A stretch of DNA of 64,000 bases from Boseongicola sp. SB0665_bin_10 (GTDB lineage: Bacteria; Pseudomonadota; Alphaproteobacteria; Rhodobacterales; Rhodobacteraceae): positions 1-64,000 of the forward strand of contig VXSG01000087.1 of NCBI GenBank assembly GCA_009838075.1, read 5' to 3'. The notes beneath the pieces were generated by a model. The model was not told the DNA's origin and made no database searches. It saw only the letters and a program-made list of their open reading frames with translations. Shown here piece after piece: positions 1 through 9,196 of this stretch (position 1 is its first letter; every line of letters starts with the position of its first letter). The translations under genes were made by a program, and so were the position numbers.

Positions 1-106
1 GGCTGTCGGCGGACTGCCACTCGACCAGTTCGGCCGCGCGGGCCTCGATCGAAAGAAGCAGGCAACTCAACACCGCCAGCAACGTGGCAGGCAATTCTTT
101 TCGCAT
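1..106 (-). CDS. Secreted or periplasmic protein, N-terminus only
   Basis: Only the first 35 codons lie in the window; the gene runs off the left edge. The product starts MRKELPATLLAVLSCLLL and has a classic Sec signal peptide: basic start, hydrophobic core and a likely cleavage site after the alanine at residue 24 (ARA/AEL). The mature part begins AELVEWQSADS, which I cannot assign. ATG at 106 is preferred over ATG at 109 because the GGGGAG ribosome site then sits at normal spacing. It follows the 5-oxoprolinase gene on the same strand, so a solute-binding protein is possible, but that is inference. Confidence 0.6.
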   Translation of the reverse strand, partial: MRKELPATLLAVLSCLLLSIEARAAELVEWQSADS

Positions 107-658
107 CATGTCTCTCCCCGCTCGATGCCGCATCCAACCCGGCCCGCGCAGGCCGGGCCGATTCAAAAAGGATCTTGCCGCAATCTACATTGCAGCCAGG
201 TCGCACGCCAGCCGAAATTCGGTCTGATTCAGAGCCCGTTCCCGACGGCTTGCCCAAGTTGAACACGCTGCTCCGCACCCTTGGAGACTTGTCAGGCCAC
301 CCTCGGAAACTTCACACGGATCGTCCCGCACCGGGCCCGGAACAATGTCGTGCCGATGAGACCGGCCAAGGCGCGCGACGCCCAAGCTGGCGCACGGAGT
401 CGCGACACGCCTTGACGGCGCACTTCCGTGAAGGCCCGTTCCCGCATCAACAAGCGTCACCAATGCACCATCGACCTCTCCAGGTCACTGTCCGCCGGTT
501 GCCAGGGTGCGGCATGGCAACGTCATCCCCTGAGAACTGCAGGGGGGGGTCGCATGGCTCAAGGGGCGCGCCGGCCCAGGCCGAATTCGCGCGGGCGGGA
601 ACCTGCCGGGCCCGGCACCCGCTGGCCAGGTTCTCATGGCCCCCCAGGACACGGCCGC
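107..658. other. Gap between 5-oxoprolinase gene and signal-peptide gene
   Basis: I see no convincing gene in these 550 bases; open frames here on both strands have composition typical of GC-rich antisense reading. A stem-loop lies at 138-157: 7 paired bases CCCGGCC/GGCCGGG around a 6-base loop. It is about 30 bases upstream of the leftward start at 106, so it could end transcripts from the oxoprolinase gene. No clear T-run follows the stem on the minus strand. Confidence 0.4.
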
Positions 659-3600
659 TCAACGAATCTTCCGCAAGGCACGGGAAGTCGACGGCTGCCC
701 ATCCGCGCCAAATCCGCCGCCGCCCGGCGTCTTCATGACAAACACGTCATTGGCCTGCATTCGGGTTTCGTCATTTCCTTCCAGCACTTCGATTGTCCCG
801 TTGCTGCGGACAACGGAGTTTTCGCCGGGGAGTCCAGGCTGGCCACCGCTGCCACCAAACGGCACGGTTGCCCGGTGCGAGGAAAGGACGGTAACGGTCA
901 TCGGTTCCAGAAACCGGAGCTTGCGCACGACGCCGTCGCCACCCCTGAATTCGCCAGCACCGCCCGAACCGGCCCGGATCGAGAATTCATCGACGCGGAC
1001 CGGGAAGCGGCTCTCCAGAACTTCGGGGTCGGTCATCCGGGTGTTCGTCATGTGGCTGTGCACGGCGCTCGCGCCGTCAAAGCCGTTGCCGGCACCGGTG
1101 CCGCCGCAGATCGTCTCGTAGTTCTGGTATTCATCGTTGCCGTAGACGAAGTTGTTCATCGTGCCCTGCGACCCGGCGACAACTCCGAGAGCGCCGTAGA
1201 GCGTATCCGCGATGGCCTGGCTGACCTCGGTGTTTCCCGAGATGACGGCGGCTGGATACTCCGGATTGATCATGGTGCCTTTGGGAACGACGATCCTGAT
1301 CGGTTTCAGGCACCCCTCGTTCATGGGAATGTCGGCGCCGACGAGGGTTCTGAACACGTAGAGAACCGCCGCGCGGCAGATCGAGAACGGTGCGTTGTAG
1401 TTCATCTCGTCCTGAGGAGATGTGCCTGTGAAGTCGACCACGGCGCTGCGCGTCTCGTGATCCACCGAGACCTGCACCTTGATGCGGGCGCCGCTGTCAA
1501 GCGGGTAGGTGAACCGGCAGTCCTTCAGGACATCCAGAACACGCCGGACGCTCTCTTCGGCGTTGTCCTGGACATGACCCATGTAGGCCTGAACGACGTC
1601 CAGTCCGAACTGATCGACGATCCCGGACAGTTCCCGTGCTCCGGTCGCGTTTGCGGCAACCTGGGCCGCGAGGTCGGCCATGTTCTGGTTGATGTTGCGG
1701 CAGGGGTGTTGCCCGGACGCCAGAATGTCCCTTGCTTCGCGCTCTCGCAACGTGCCTTGGTCAACCAGGAGAAAGTTGTCGATCAGAACGCCTTCCTCGT
1801 CGATGCGGCGGCTGTCGGGGGGCGCCGAGCCGGGCGTCTTGCCTCCAATGTCCGCGTGGTGGCCGCGTGACGCGGCAAGGAAGATGATGTCCCTGCCTGC
1901 CTTGTCAAACACCGGCGTTGTCACGGTCACGTCCGGAAGATGCGTCCCGCCATCGTAGGGGTTGTTCATCATGAAGACGTCGCCGGGACGAATCCTGCCC
2001 ACGTTCCGGCGCAGGACGGTGCGCACGCTTTCGCTCATCGAGCCGAGGTGAACCGGCACATGCGGCGCGTTGGCAACCAGGTCCCCGTTGGCCGCGAAGA
2101 TTGCGCAGGAAAAGTCGAGGCGCTCCTTGATGTTCACCGAACTGGCGGTGTTGGCCAGCGTCGCACCCATCTGATCGGCGACGGACATGAACAGGTTGTT
2201 GAAGACCTCGAGCATCACCGGGTCGGCGCCGGTGCCGACGGCCTCCCTGCGCCGAAGCGGCTCGATGCGGCGCAGTAGCAGGCCGCCGCCGCGCAGTCCC
2301 TCGGCCTGCCAGCCCGGTTCGACGACATTCGTTCCGGTCGGTTCGACGATGATCGCCGGACCCGCCACCTTGTCACGCGCCTTGATCTGGTCGCGAGCCA
2401 CCAGCGGCACGTCCCGCCAGGCCGCCTCCGAGAACATTCGTGCCGTCTGGTCCCCGGTCCCCGGTCCGTCGTGCCGCGTCAATGCCACGTTCTCTCCGGT
2501 CGAGCCTATGGCCTCTGCCGTCAGCAATTCGACGATCAGGTCGTCATGCTCCGGCACAAAGCCGAAACGCTGTCGATGAGCCCTGTCGAATTCCGCCCGC
2601 ATGACGGCTTCCTCGCCAAACGGCACGGGGATTGCATGATGCGAACCCGGCGTGCGGATGTGCGCCGTGCGGACAATTTCAAGCCGGTCTTCGCCGACAT
2701 TTTGGGCCAGGACTTCGTTCCGCGCCTCGTTGCCAATCTCTTGCAGAACCTGCCTGGCCGTTTCGGTATCGGAAATCGAGGCGGAGAACTGGTGTTCGCG
2801 AACGACGCGGATGTCGGCGAGGCCCATTCCGAACGCGGACAGAACACCGGCAAAGGGATGAATGAAGATGCTCTCCATGCCGAGCACGTCGGCCACCAGG
2901 CAGGCGTGCTGCCCGCCAGCGCCGCCAAAGCAGTTCATCGTGTATTGCGTCACGTCATAGCCGCGCTGGACGCTGATCTTCTTGATGGCATTGGCCATGT
3001 TCTCCACGGCGATGCGCAGGAATCCCTCTGCCAGCGCTTCGACGGCCATCCTGGGATCGCCGGTTTCGCGGGCAATGTCTTCGGCCATGTTCTCGAACGC
3101 GTTTCGGGCAGCGTCGACGTCCAGGGGCTCGTTTCCGGCCGGCCCGAACACGGCCGGAAAGTGATCCGGCTGGATCTTTCCCAGGACGACGTTGCAATCC
3201 GTTACGGCCAACGGACCGCCGCGACGGTAGCTGGCGGGACCGGGATTGGCGCCTGCACTTTCGGGGCCAACCTGCAGGCGCCCCTGACGGAAGGACAGCT
3301 TCGAGCCACCTCCTGCCGCAACCGTATGGATGCTCATCATCGGGGCGCGCATTTTCACGCCGGCCACCTCGGACTCGAAGGAGCGTTCGTACTCGCCCGC
3401 GTGGTGGCAGACGTCGGTTGACGTGCCGCCCATGTCAAAGCCGATCAGCTTTTCGAAACCTGCGTCCCGGGCCGTCCGGACCATGCCGACGACTCCGCCG
3501 GCAGGTCCGGAAAGGATTGCGTCCCTGCCCTGAAATCGCGTGGCATCCGTCAATCCGCCGTTCGATTGCATGAACATGATGGACCTGCAACTCCCGCGAC

Positions 3601-4288
3601 CTGCTCCGAGCGCATCACCGACCCGGTTCACGTATCGTCTCAGGATGGGGGACAGGTAGGCATCGACCACGCTCGTGTCTCCACGTGCGACCAGCTTGAT
3701 CAGCGGGCTCGCCTCGTGGCTGAGCGACACCTGGGTGAATCCCTGCCGACGCGCCATTTCGCCGATCCGCCTTTCGTGATCCCGGAATCGGTATCCATGC
3801 ATGAGGGCGACGGCGATCGACCTGAAACCCTCGCCGTAGGCCTTCGACAGCGCCAAGCGGACCTGCTGGATGTCCAGGGCCTCAACGACGCACCCATGTG
3901 CGTCGACGCGCTCGTCGACCTCGACAACGCTTTCGTAGAGCAGCTCGGGCAACCTGATGTGGAGGTCAAAGAGCCTCGGCCGGTTCTGGTACCCGATCCT
4001 GAGCAGGTCCCGAAACCCCCTGGTGATGAACAGGACAGTCCGATCGCCCTTTCGTTCCAACAGGGCGTTGGTCGCCACGGTCGTGCCCATCCTGACCGCG
4101 TCAATCGTGCCTTCGGGAATCGGGCGGTCCGATGCCAGGCCGAGAATTTCCCGAATGCCCTGCACCGCCGCATCGCTGTACCTGTCAGGGTCGTCCGAGA
4201 GCAGTTTGTGCGTCTCAAGTGTGCCGTCGGGCTTCCGCGCGACGATGTCGGTGAACGTGCCGCCCCTGTCGACCCAGAATTGCCACAT
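659..4288 (-). CDS. 5-oxoprolinase / hydantoinase A+B fusion protein
   Basis: A 1209-residue protein of the ATP-dependent 5-oxoprolinase family, which opens 5-oxoproline to glutamate with ATP hydrolysis in the cytoplasm. The N-terminal hydantoinase A half carries the actin-like nucleotide motif DRGGTFTD at residues 7-14 and the second motif GFDMGGTSTDV near residue 285. The hydantoinase B half starts near residue 690 (MLEVFNNLFMSVADQMG). The length fits full fused enzymes of the OPLAH type rather than split HyuA/HyuB. A D-glutamate cyclase-like gene upstream supports a 5-oxoproline substrate, but hydantoin-type substrates cannot be excluded from sequence. Confidence 0.85.
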   Translation of the reverse strand: MWQFWVDRGGTFTDIVARKPDGTLETHKLLSDDPDRYSDAAVQGIREILGLASDRPIPEGTIDAVRMGTTVATNALLERKGDRTVLFITRGFRDLLRIGYQNRPRLFDLHIRLPELLYESVVEVDERVDAHGCVVEALDIQQVRLALSKAYGEGFRSIAVALMHGYRFRDHERRIGEMARRQGFTQVSLSHEASPLIKLVARGDTSVVDAYLSPILRRYVNRVGDALGAGRGSCRSIMFMQSNGGLTDATRFQGRDAILSGPAGGVVGMVRTARDAGFEKLIGFDMGGTSTDVCHHAGEYERSFESEVAGVKMRAPMMSIHTVAAGGGSKLSFRQGRLQVGPESAGANPGPASYRRGGPLAVTDCNVVLGKIQPDHFPAVFGPAGNEPLDVDAARNAFENMAEDIARETGDPRMAVEALAEGFLRIAVENMANAIKKISVQRGYDVTQYTMNCFGGAGGQHACLVADVLGMESIFIHPFAGVLSAFGMGLADIRVVREHQFSASISDTETARQVLQEIGNEARNEVLAQNVGEDRLEIVRTAHIRTPGSHHAIPVPFGEEAVMRAEFDRAHRQRFGFVPEHDDLIVELLTAEAIGSTGENVALTRHDGPGTGDQTARMFSEAAWRDVPLVARDQIKARDKVAGPAIIVEPTGTNVVEPGWQAEGLRGGGLLLRRIEPLRRREAVGTGADPVMLEVFNNLFMSVADQMGATLANTASSVNIKERLDFSCAIFAANGDLVANAPHVPVHLGSMSESVRTVLRRNVGRIRPGDVFMMNNPYDGGTHLPDVTVTTPVFDKAGRDIIFLAASRGHHADIGGKTPGSAPPDSRRIDEEGVLIDNFLLVDQGTLREREARDILASGQHPCRNINQNMADLAAQVAANATGARELSGIVDQFGLDVVQAYMGHVQDNAEESVRRVLDVLKDCRFTYPLDSGARIKVQVSVDHETRSAVVDFTGTSPQDEMNYNAPFSICRAAVLYVFRTLVGADIPMNEGCLKPIRIVVPKGTMINPEYPAAVISGNTEVSQAIADTLYGALGVVAGSQGTMNNFVYGNDEYQNYETICGGTGAGNGFDGASAVHSHMTNTRMTDPEVLESRFPVRVDEFSIRAGSGGAGEFRGGDGVVRKLRFLEPMTVTVLSSHRATVPFGGSGGQPGLPGENSVVRSNGTIEVLEGNDETRMQANDVFVMKTPGGGGFGADGQPSTSRALRKIR

Positions 4289-4345
4289 GGTCCGGCTCCC
4301 TTGGCTTCCGGGCCAAAGCCCGGCATCGATCAGTCGAATTCCCGA

Positions 4346-4700
4346 TTACCTGACAATCCGCTGTTTCTGAAGCAGCGATGGCAGGATCAGCAGGAAGTTA
4401 CCGATCAAGTTCAGGTGCGTCCGCGACCGCGTTGCCAGCGACATTCACGGCAACGCGATAGCCACCGTCGCCCTGGAACCGAAGGACGAGTTCGACACCT
4501 GGAATCATCTGTTCGTGCGCGATCAGGTTCGCGTTGATCGAACCGCCGGACACTTCGGGAAGCGTCTCCCGCCAGAACGGCCCGCAGAAATGCTTATGCA
4601 GGTGCAGACCCAACCGGCTGCCCATGACAACCAGGGCCTCGGCAAGCGCTGGTGCCGCCATCAGCATCGTTGCCGCCATCAGTGCCAATGGCGTTCTCAA
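4346..4700 (-). pseudogene. Collapsed TRAP transporter: DctP N-terminus and possible permease tail
   Basis: A TTG start at 4700 overlaps the stop of the preceding gene (TTGA). It opens a 100-residue frame with a signal peptide (MAATMLMAAPALAEA) followed by TRAP solute-binding protein features such as FWRETLPEVSGGSINANL and YRVAVNVAGNAVADAPELD. The frame stops at 4398, although DctP proteins have over 300 residues. Shifted by one frame, 4411-4346 reads NLIGNFLLILPSLLQKQRI and stops, which resembles the hydrophobic end of a membrane permease. The simplest reading is a large deletion that fused the start of dctP to the tail of a permease gene. The solute-binding fragment is fairly clear; the permease tail is an inference from hydrophobicity. 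Confidence 0.6.
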
Positions 4701-5563
4701 GAAAGTCTCACTTCCCGGTTCGGGTTTGAGGATGGGTTGACCGGAAGAACTGGAACCTCCGCATCGTCGTCGACGTCCGTGATCAGCATGTGTCCCGGCT
4801 TGTGCGTGATGCAGACAGGAAGACGCGCCTGCTCGATAGCCACCTGCGGCGTGACACCACACGCCCAGAAGACAGGAACCTGGCCTTCGCCAATTGGACT
4901 TGCATCGCCCCAGTCCGGCGTGCCTATGTCGTCTATGCCGATTTCGCCGGGATCGCCCCAGTGCAATGGCGATCCGTGTGCCATCGGGAACCGCTTGGTG
5001 ATTTCCACGACCTGCTGAAGGCGATCCTTGTCAATGGCGCGCATGCTCACGACCACAGGACCCTTGAACGGGCCCGCCGAGATCGAGTCGATGCTTGAGC
5101 GGTACATGGGCACGGTTCTGTTGTTGGCGATGTGCCAGAGGGAAATGCCGGCCGCTCTCATGGCACGTTCGAACGTGAACGAGCACCCAAGTGCGAAGGC
5201 AACGAGTTCGTCGCTCCAGAGGTCGGTTATGTCGAAACGGGACTCCGCCAGCGCCCCGTTCTTGTAGACATAATAGGCCGGAACGTCAGTTCTCACGTCG
5301 ATATCGCGCCCCAGTGCGGGCAGTGCAGGACTGCCCGTCTCGGACACGCCAACGAGCGGGCAGGGCTTTGGATTGCGCCGACAGTAGCGAAAGAAGTCCA
5401 ATGCAAAGGTCTTCGGCAGGATTGCCAGATTGGCTTGGAGCTTGTTTCGCCCCAGTCCGGCCGTGTGAGAACGGTACGCGCCAGATCTGATTTTGCCGCG
5501 GATCTTCGCAGCATCCAAAGGCATCAAATCCTTGAAACCGAGTTTCAAGTCCGGTTCGCCCAT
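4697..5563 (-). CDS. DUF1445 / D-glutamate cyclase-like putative hydro-lyase
   Basis: A 288-residue cytoplasmic protein of the DUF1445 family (putative hydro-lyase; vertebrate D-glutamate cyclase belongs here and forms 5-oxo-D-proline). Typical family stretches are GAYRSHTAGLG, YRSSIDSISAGPFKGPVVVSM, FPMAHGSPLHWGDPGEIGI and the C-terminal CITHKPGHMLITD. The length is slightly over the usual 260-270. It leads a leftward block with the collapsed TRAP transporter (4-base overlap) and the 5-oxoprolinase gene, so its substrate is probably in D-glutamate/5-oxoproline metabolism. The precise reaction is not shown by sequence. Confidence 0.75.
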   Translation of the reverse strand: MGEPDLKLGFKDLMPLDAAKIRGKIRSGAYRSHTAGLGRNKLQANLAILPKTFALDFFRYCRRNPKPCPLVGVSETGSPALPALGRDIDVRTDVPAYYVYKNGALAESRFDITDLWSDELVAFALGCSFTFERAMRAAGISLWHIANNRTVPMYRSSIDSISAGPFKGPVVVSMRAIDKDRLQQVVEITKRFPMAHGSPLHWGDPGEIGIDDIGTPDWGDASPIGEGQVPVFWACGVTPQVAIEQARLPVCITHKPGHMLITDVDDDAEVPVLPVNPSSNPNREVRLS

Positions 5564-5947
5564 GCTTCGGAAGAGTCTGCCAATCGGGACGGAAAATCAA
5601 ACTGAAATGAACCGTGGAGACCAGGGAAAGAAGCTCTTGTCTTCCGCTGCGCAGTGTCCCTTGCCAAATGCGCAGCGAATTCGAGCACGCGGCTCTGCGG
5701 TTCTCCGAGAAACGACGCCATCCGAAAGCCATGGGCACCCCGCACTTGCCGTGGCAGGCGACAGTGGCCAAAACGAGAAGCCGGGTTGCCCCAGATCAGT
5801 GCAGCGCCGTGACCGGACCTCGAATCCGTACCCGGTCGCCACGCCACCTGCTCGCCGGGTCTTCGGCAAGGCGCTCGCAAGCCGCTTGACCAGTGCGATG
5901 ACGGCAGTGATCTTGGTCGCCAGGGAAAGCAAGAAAAGGAATTCGGG
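5564..5947. other. Divergent promoter region between DUF1445 gene and amine oxidase
   Basis: A 384-base spacer between genes that diverge. I see no recognisable coding gene. It should hold both promoters. An AGGA ribosome site (within AAAAGGAATTC) precedes the oxidase start at 5948. I could not identify convincing -35/-10 pairs or an operator. Confidence 0.4.
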
Positions 5948-7510
5948 ATGCGCAAGCCCACCAGACGCACGCTGCTGCGTTCGATCGGTGCCGCCGCCGG
6001 ATCTGCAGCGGTCTATCGGACCATGGATGCCCTGGGAATGCTGGGAACGGGCGCTGCCCAGGCAGCCACGCTGGATCTTGCACCCGGCACCGGCGAGGGC
6101 GGGCACGTCGTCATTCTGGGCGCGGGAGTCTCTGGCCTGGCAGCGGCGTGGGAGATGTCCAGGGCCGGATGGCGCTGCACCGTCCTGGAGGCGACGCCGA
6201 GACCGGGCGGGCGCAACCTGACCGTGCGCGGTGGCGACGTGCTGACCGAACGGGAAATGCGCCAGGAAGTTTGCTTCGATCCGGAGGACCATCTCTACGC
6301 AAATCTCGGCCCGGCGCGAATTCCCTATCATCACCGCACGGTGCTCGGATACTGCAAGGCATTCGGCATCGATCTTGAAATCTTCACCAACGACAACCGC
6401 GCCGCCCTCTTCCATGACCGCGCGCGTTTCGGCGGCAGGCCTGTCGTCGCCCGCAGGGTGTTGACCGACATGCGCGGCTACGTGGCCGAACTGCTGGCCA
6501 AGGCAGTGGACCGCGGCGCGCTGGACACGGAACTGACGGCGGACGACAAGGAAAACGTGCGCGCCATGCTGACGAGTTTCGGCGGCCTGCAGGAAGATCG
6601 AAGCTATGCCGGCACCAACCGTGCCGGCTATAAGGGCGCAACTGTCCACGCGGGGCTAGAGGCTGGCGATGCCGAGGAAAGGCTGGACTTCGGCGAATTG
6701 CTGGGCGCGGACTTCTGGCAGTACAAGCTTCATTTCAGTCATTTCCTCAACCAGAACCCGACCTTGTTCCAGCCCGTCGGCGGCATGGATGCAATCGTCC
6801 GCGCCTTTGCAGAGCGCATTGGCAAACTCGTCCGTTACGCGTGCATCGTCGAGCAGATCCGACGCGAGGACCACGGGGTGCGGATCGTCTTTCGCGGCCC
6901 GGACGGCGCGGAACGGGCCGTCCGGGCTGACCATGCTATCTGCACGATCCCCGCGCCCGTGCTGAAGGACATCCCGAACGACTTTTCTCCCGAAACGCAG
7001 GCCGCGATTGAGTCGCTGGAGTTCGTTGAGGCAGTGAAAGTCGCATTTCAGGCCAGACGGCGCTTCTGGGAGGACGACTCGGCGATCTACGGAGGAATTT
7101 CCTGGACCGACAGCGACATCACCCAGATCTGGTACCCGAGCAACGGCTATCACAGGCCCAAGGGCGTGCTGGTCGGCGCCTATATCTGGAGTTCGGGGCC
7201 GGGGCGGCGTTATTCCGCCATGTCGGCGCCGGAGCGCCTTCGCGCCGCATTGGAAGAAGGCGATCCTCTGCACCCGGGATATGCCGGTGAGATGGAATGC
7301 GGCATCAGCCGTGCATGGCGCAACGTGCCCTTTCAGAATGGCGGATGGCCGCGCACCAATCCCGACGCCGCCGCAGCGCTGCGCGAGGGCGACGGACCGT
7401 TCCAATTCGCTGGCGACCAAGTGACCGCCCTGCCAGGATGGCAGGAAGGCGCCCTGCTTGCCGCGCACGCTGCCGCAGGGGCCATCCACCGCCAATTCAC
7501 CGGCAGGTGA
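5948..7510 (+). CDS. Tat-exported flavin monoamine / L-amino-acid oxidase
   Basis: A 520-residue FAD-dependent amine oxidase. Residues 1-40 look like a twin-arginine signal (TRRTLLRSIG, hydrophobic region, AQA cleavage near residue 38), so it probably folds with FAD and is exported. The dinucleotide fold is HVVILGAGVSGLAAAWEMS, followed by the GG-motif region RPGGRNLTVRGG. The C-terminal FAD contact is FAGDQVTALPGWQEGALLAA, typical of the L-amino-acid oxidase and monoamine oxidase family. It would deaminate an amino acid or amine to the oxo acid, ammonia and hydrogen peroxide. It diverges from the 5-oxoproline block. The substrate is not predictable. Confidence 0.82.
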   Translation: MRKPTRRTLLRSIGAAAGSAAVYRTMDALGMLGTGAAQAATLDLAPGTGEGGHVVILGAGVSGLAAAWEMSRAGWRCTVLEATPRPGGRNLTVRGGDVLTEREMRQEVCFDPEDHLYANLGPARIPYHHRTVLGYCKAFGIDLEIFTNDNRAALFHDRARFGGRPVVARRVLTDMRGYVAELLAKAVDRGALDTELTADDKENVRAMLTSFGGLQEDRSYAGTNRAGYKGATVHAGLEAGDAEERLDFGELLGADFWQYKLHFSHFLNQNPTLFQPVGGMDAIVRAFAERIGKLVRYACIVEQIRREDHGVRIVFRGPDGAERAVRADHAICTIPAPVLKDIPNDFSPETQAAIESLEFVEAVKVAFQARRRFWEDDSAIYGGISWTDSDITQIWYPSNGYHRPKGVLVGAYIWSSGPGRRYSAMSAPERLRAALEEGDPLHPGYAGEMECGISRAWRNVPFQNGGWPRTNPDAAAALREGDGPFQFAGDQVTALPGWQEGALLAAHAAAGAIHRQFTGR

Positions 7511-7864
7511 CCTGATGTCCGGATGTCCGGCGATCACATGGAGAGTTCACCCTCGGACATCAGGCCGACATCGATCAAAATTCGTGCGGTCGAGATTTTC
7601 CGCAGTGGCAGGTCGGGCCCGCGCACTCGGGACGACGCGCCTTCGGCGCACAGATCGGGCGTGTCCGGGCCAGTTGACGGTCGAGCCGTTCGGTGCAGGA
7701 GCACGTGACGACGCGTCCAGGATTGGCGCGTTTGCAGGCGGAGACCGCCCTCGGCGAAGGGCCTGTGAAGCGCGAGTGCATCTCGCCTGGGAGGCCGTGC
7801 AAGGCAGTCGTGCGTTCTGGACAATTCCCTTGAGATTCCGCTGCAGTTCTGACACCTGACCCCC
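7511..7864. other. Spacer with long stem-loop after the oxidase gene
   Basis: No gene recognised in these 354 bases. Just after the oxidase stop there is a perfect 11-base inverted repeat, CCTGATGTCCG at 7511-7521 and CGGACATCAGG at 7554-7564, enclosing 32 bases. It may act as a terminator or as a 3' RNA-stabilising structure, though no T-run follows. In many relatives pyrB precedes the pyrC-like gene; I see no trace of pyrB here. Confidence 0.4.
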
Positions 7865-9145
7865 ATGACCGCGCAGATATTCCGGAATGCCCGATTGATC
7901 GATCCCGAGAAGGGAACGAGCAAGGCCGGAACCCTGGCCGTTCGCGACGGTGTCATCGTTGGTCCGCAAGGCATGGATGATGCGGAAGAGATCGATTGCA
8001 ACGGGAAGTGCCTGGCACCCGGCATCATCGATTTCGGCGTCAAGGTGAGCGAACCCGGCGAACGCCACAAGGAGAGCTTCCGCACCGCCGGCATGGCCGC
8101 CGCTGCAGGCGGCATCACGACAATGGTCACCAGACCGGACACGCTGCCGGCCATCGACACGCCCGAAGTCCTGGAGTTCGTCCGCCGACGAGCGAACGAG
8201 GCCGCGCCCGTCAACGTCCTGCCCATGGCGGCATTGACCCGTGGCCGCGAGGGCCGCGAAATGGCCGAGATCGGTTTCCTTCTGGATGCGGGCGCCGTGG
8301 CCTTTTCCGATTGCGACCGTGTCGTTCAGAGCACCAAGGTCTTCGCGCGCTGCATGACCTACGCGGCTTCGCTTGGCGCGCTCGTGGTCGGGCACCCGCA
8401 GGAACCGGAACTCTCATCCGGGGCGTCCGCCACGAGCGGAAAGTTCGCGGCGCTCAGGGGGCTTCCCTCGGTCTCTCCGCTTGCCGAACGAATGGGTCTC
8501 GACCGGGACATTGCCGTCGTCGAATTGTCGGGCGCAAGATACCACGCAGACCAGGTCACAACTGCACGTGCGCTCCGCCGACTCGAACGCGCCAAGCAGG
8601 CCGGGCTGGACATCACCGCCGGAGTCTCGATCCACCACCTGACCCTGAACGAGATCGACATCGGCGACTATCGGACCTTCTTCAAGGTCAAGCCGCCGCT
8701 GCGATCAGAGGACGACCGGTTGGCTGCCGTGGACGCCATGGCGAACGGCCTGATAGACATCATAAGTTCGATGCACACGCCACAGGACGAGGAGTCGAAG
8801 CGCCTGCCCTTCGAGGAGGCGGCATCCGGAGCAATAGGTCTCGAGACGCTGCTTCCCGCAGCCCTGCGCCTGGTCCATGCAGGCCACTTGGACCTTCCGA
8901 CGCTTTGGCGCGCCCTTTCGCTCTCGCCGGCATCACGGCTCGGGCTTGCCGCAGGCCGTCTGAGTGTCGACGCGCCTGCCGACCTGGTCCTCTTCGACCC
9001 GGACGCGCCGTTCGTGCTTGACCGGTTCAAGCTGCGCTCGAAGTCCAAGAACACGCCCTTTGACGAGGCCCAAATGCAGGGAAGGGTTCTCGGCACCTGG
9101 GTCGCGGGCCGACGGACAGAGACCCCGAGCGGTGCGTCGACCTGA
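7865..9145 (+). CDS. Dihydroorotase-like protein, probably non-catalytic (PyrC'/PyrX type)
   Basis: A 426-residue amidohydrolase-fold protein that matches class I dihydroorotases in layout (APGIIDFGVKVSEPGERHKE, AAGGITTMVTRPDTLPAID, SASRLGLAAGRL-type C-terminus). The residues that bind the zinc pair are missing: the usual HxH after the first strand is GVKV, and the usual TDHAPH region reads SSMHTPQ. Such proteins are known as non-catalytic partners of aspartate transcarbamoylase. It precedes plsY, as often in Rhodobacterales, but pyrB is not next to it here. A structural role in pyrimidine synthesis is the likely function. Confidence 0.8.
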   Translation: MTAQIFRNARLIDPEKGTSKAGTLAVRDGVIVGPQGMDDAEEIDCNGKCLAPGIIDFGVKVSEPGERHKESFRTAGMAAAAGGITTMVTRPDTLPAIDTPEVLEFVRRRANEAAPVNVLPMAALTRGREGREMAEIGFLLDAGAVAFSDCDRVVQSTKVFARCMTYAASLGALVVGHPQEPELSSGASATSGKFAALRGLPSVSPLAERMGLDRDIAVVELSGARYHADQVTTARALRRLERAKQAGLDITAGVSIHHLTLNEIDIGDYRTFFKVKPPLRSEDDRLAAVDAMANGLIDIISSMHTPQDEESKRLPFEEAASGAIGLETLLPAALRLVHAGHLDLPTLWRALSLSPASRLGLAAGRLSVDAPADLVLFDPDAPFVLDRFKLRSKSKNTPFDEAQMQGRVLGTWVAGRRTETPSGAST

Positions 9146-9196
9146 AACGCCTGCCGCCACCGCGGCCCGCCGCGTGCTTGCCCCGACGGGAGACGG

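Noticed and set aside
428..1870. Long rightward open frame opposite the 5-oxoprolinase gene
   Set aside because: It is antisense to a well-conserved 1209-residue enzyme, and its translation has no domain; GC-rich codon bias creates such frames.
5597..6649. 350-codon leftward frame over the start of the amine oxidase
   Set aside because: Antisense to a clear FAD-binding domain; no motif of its own.
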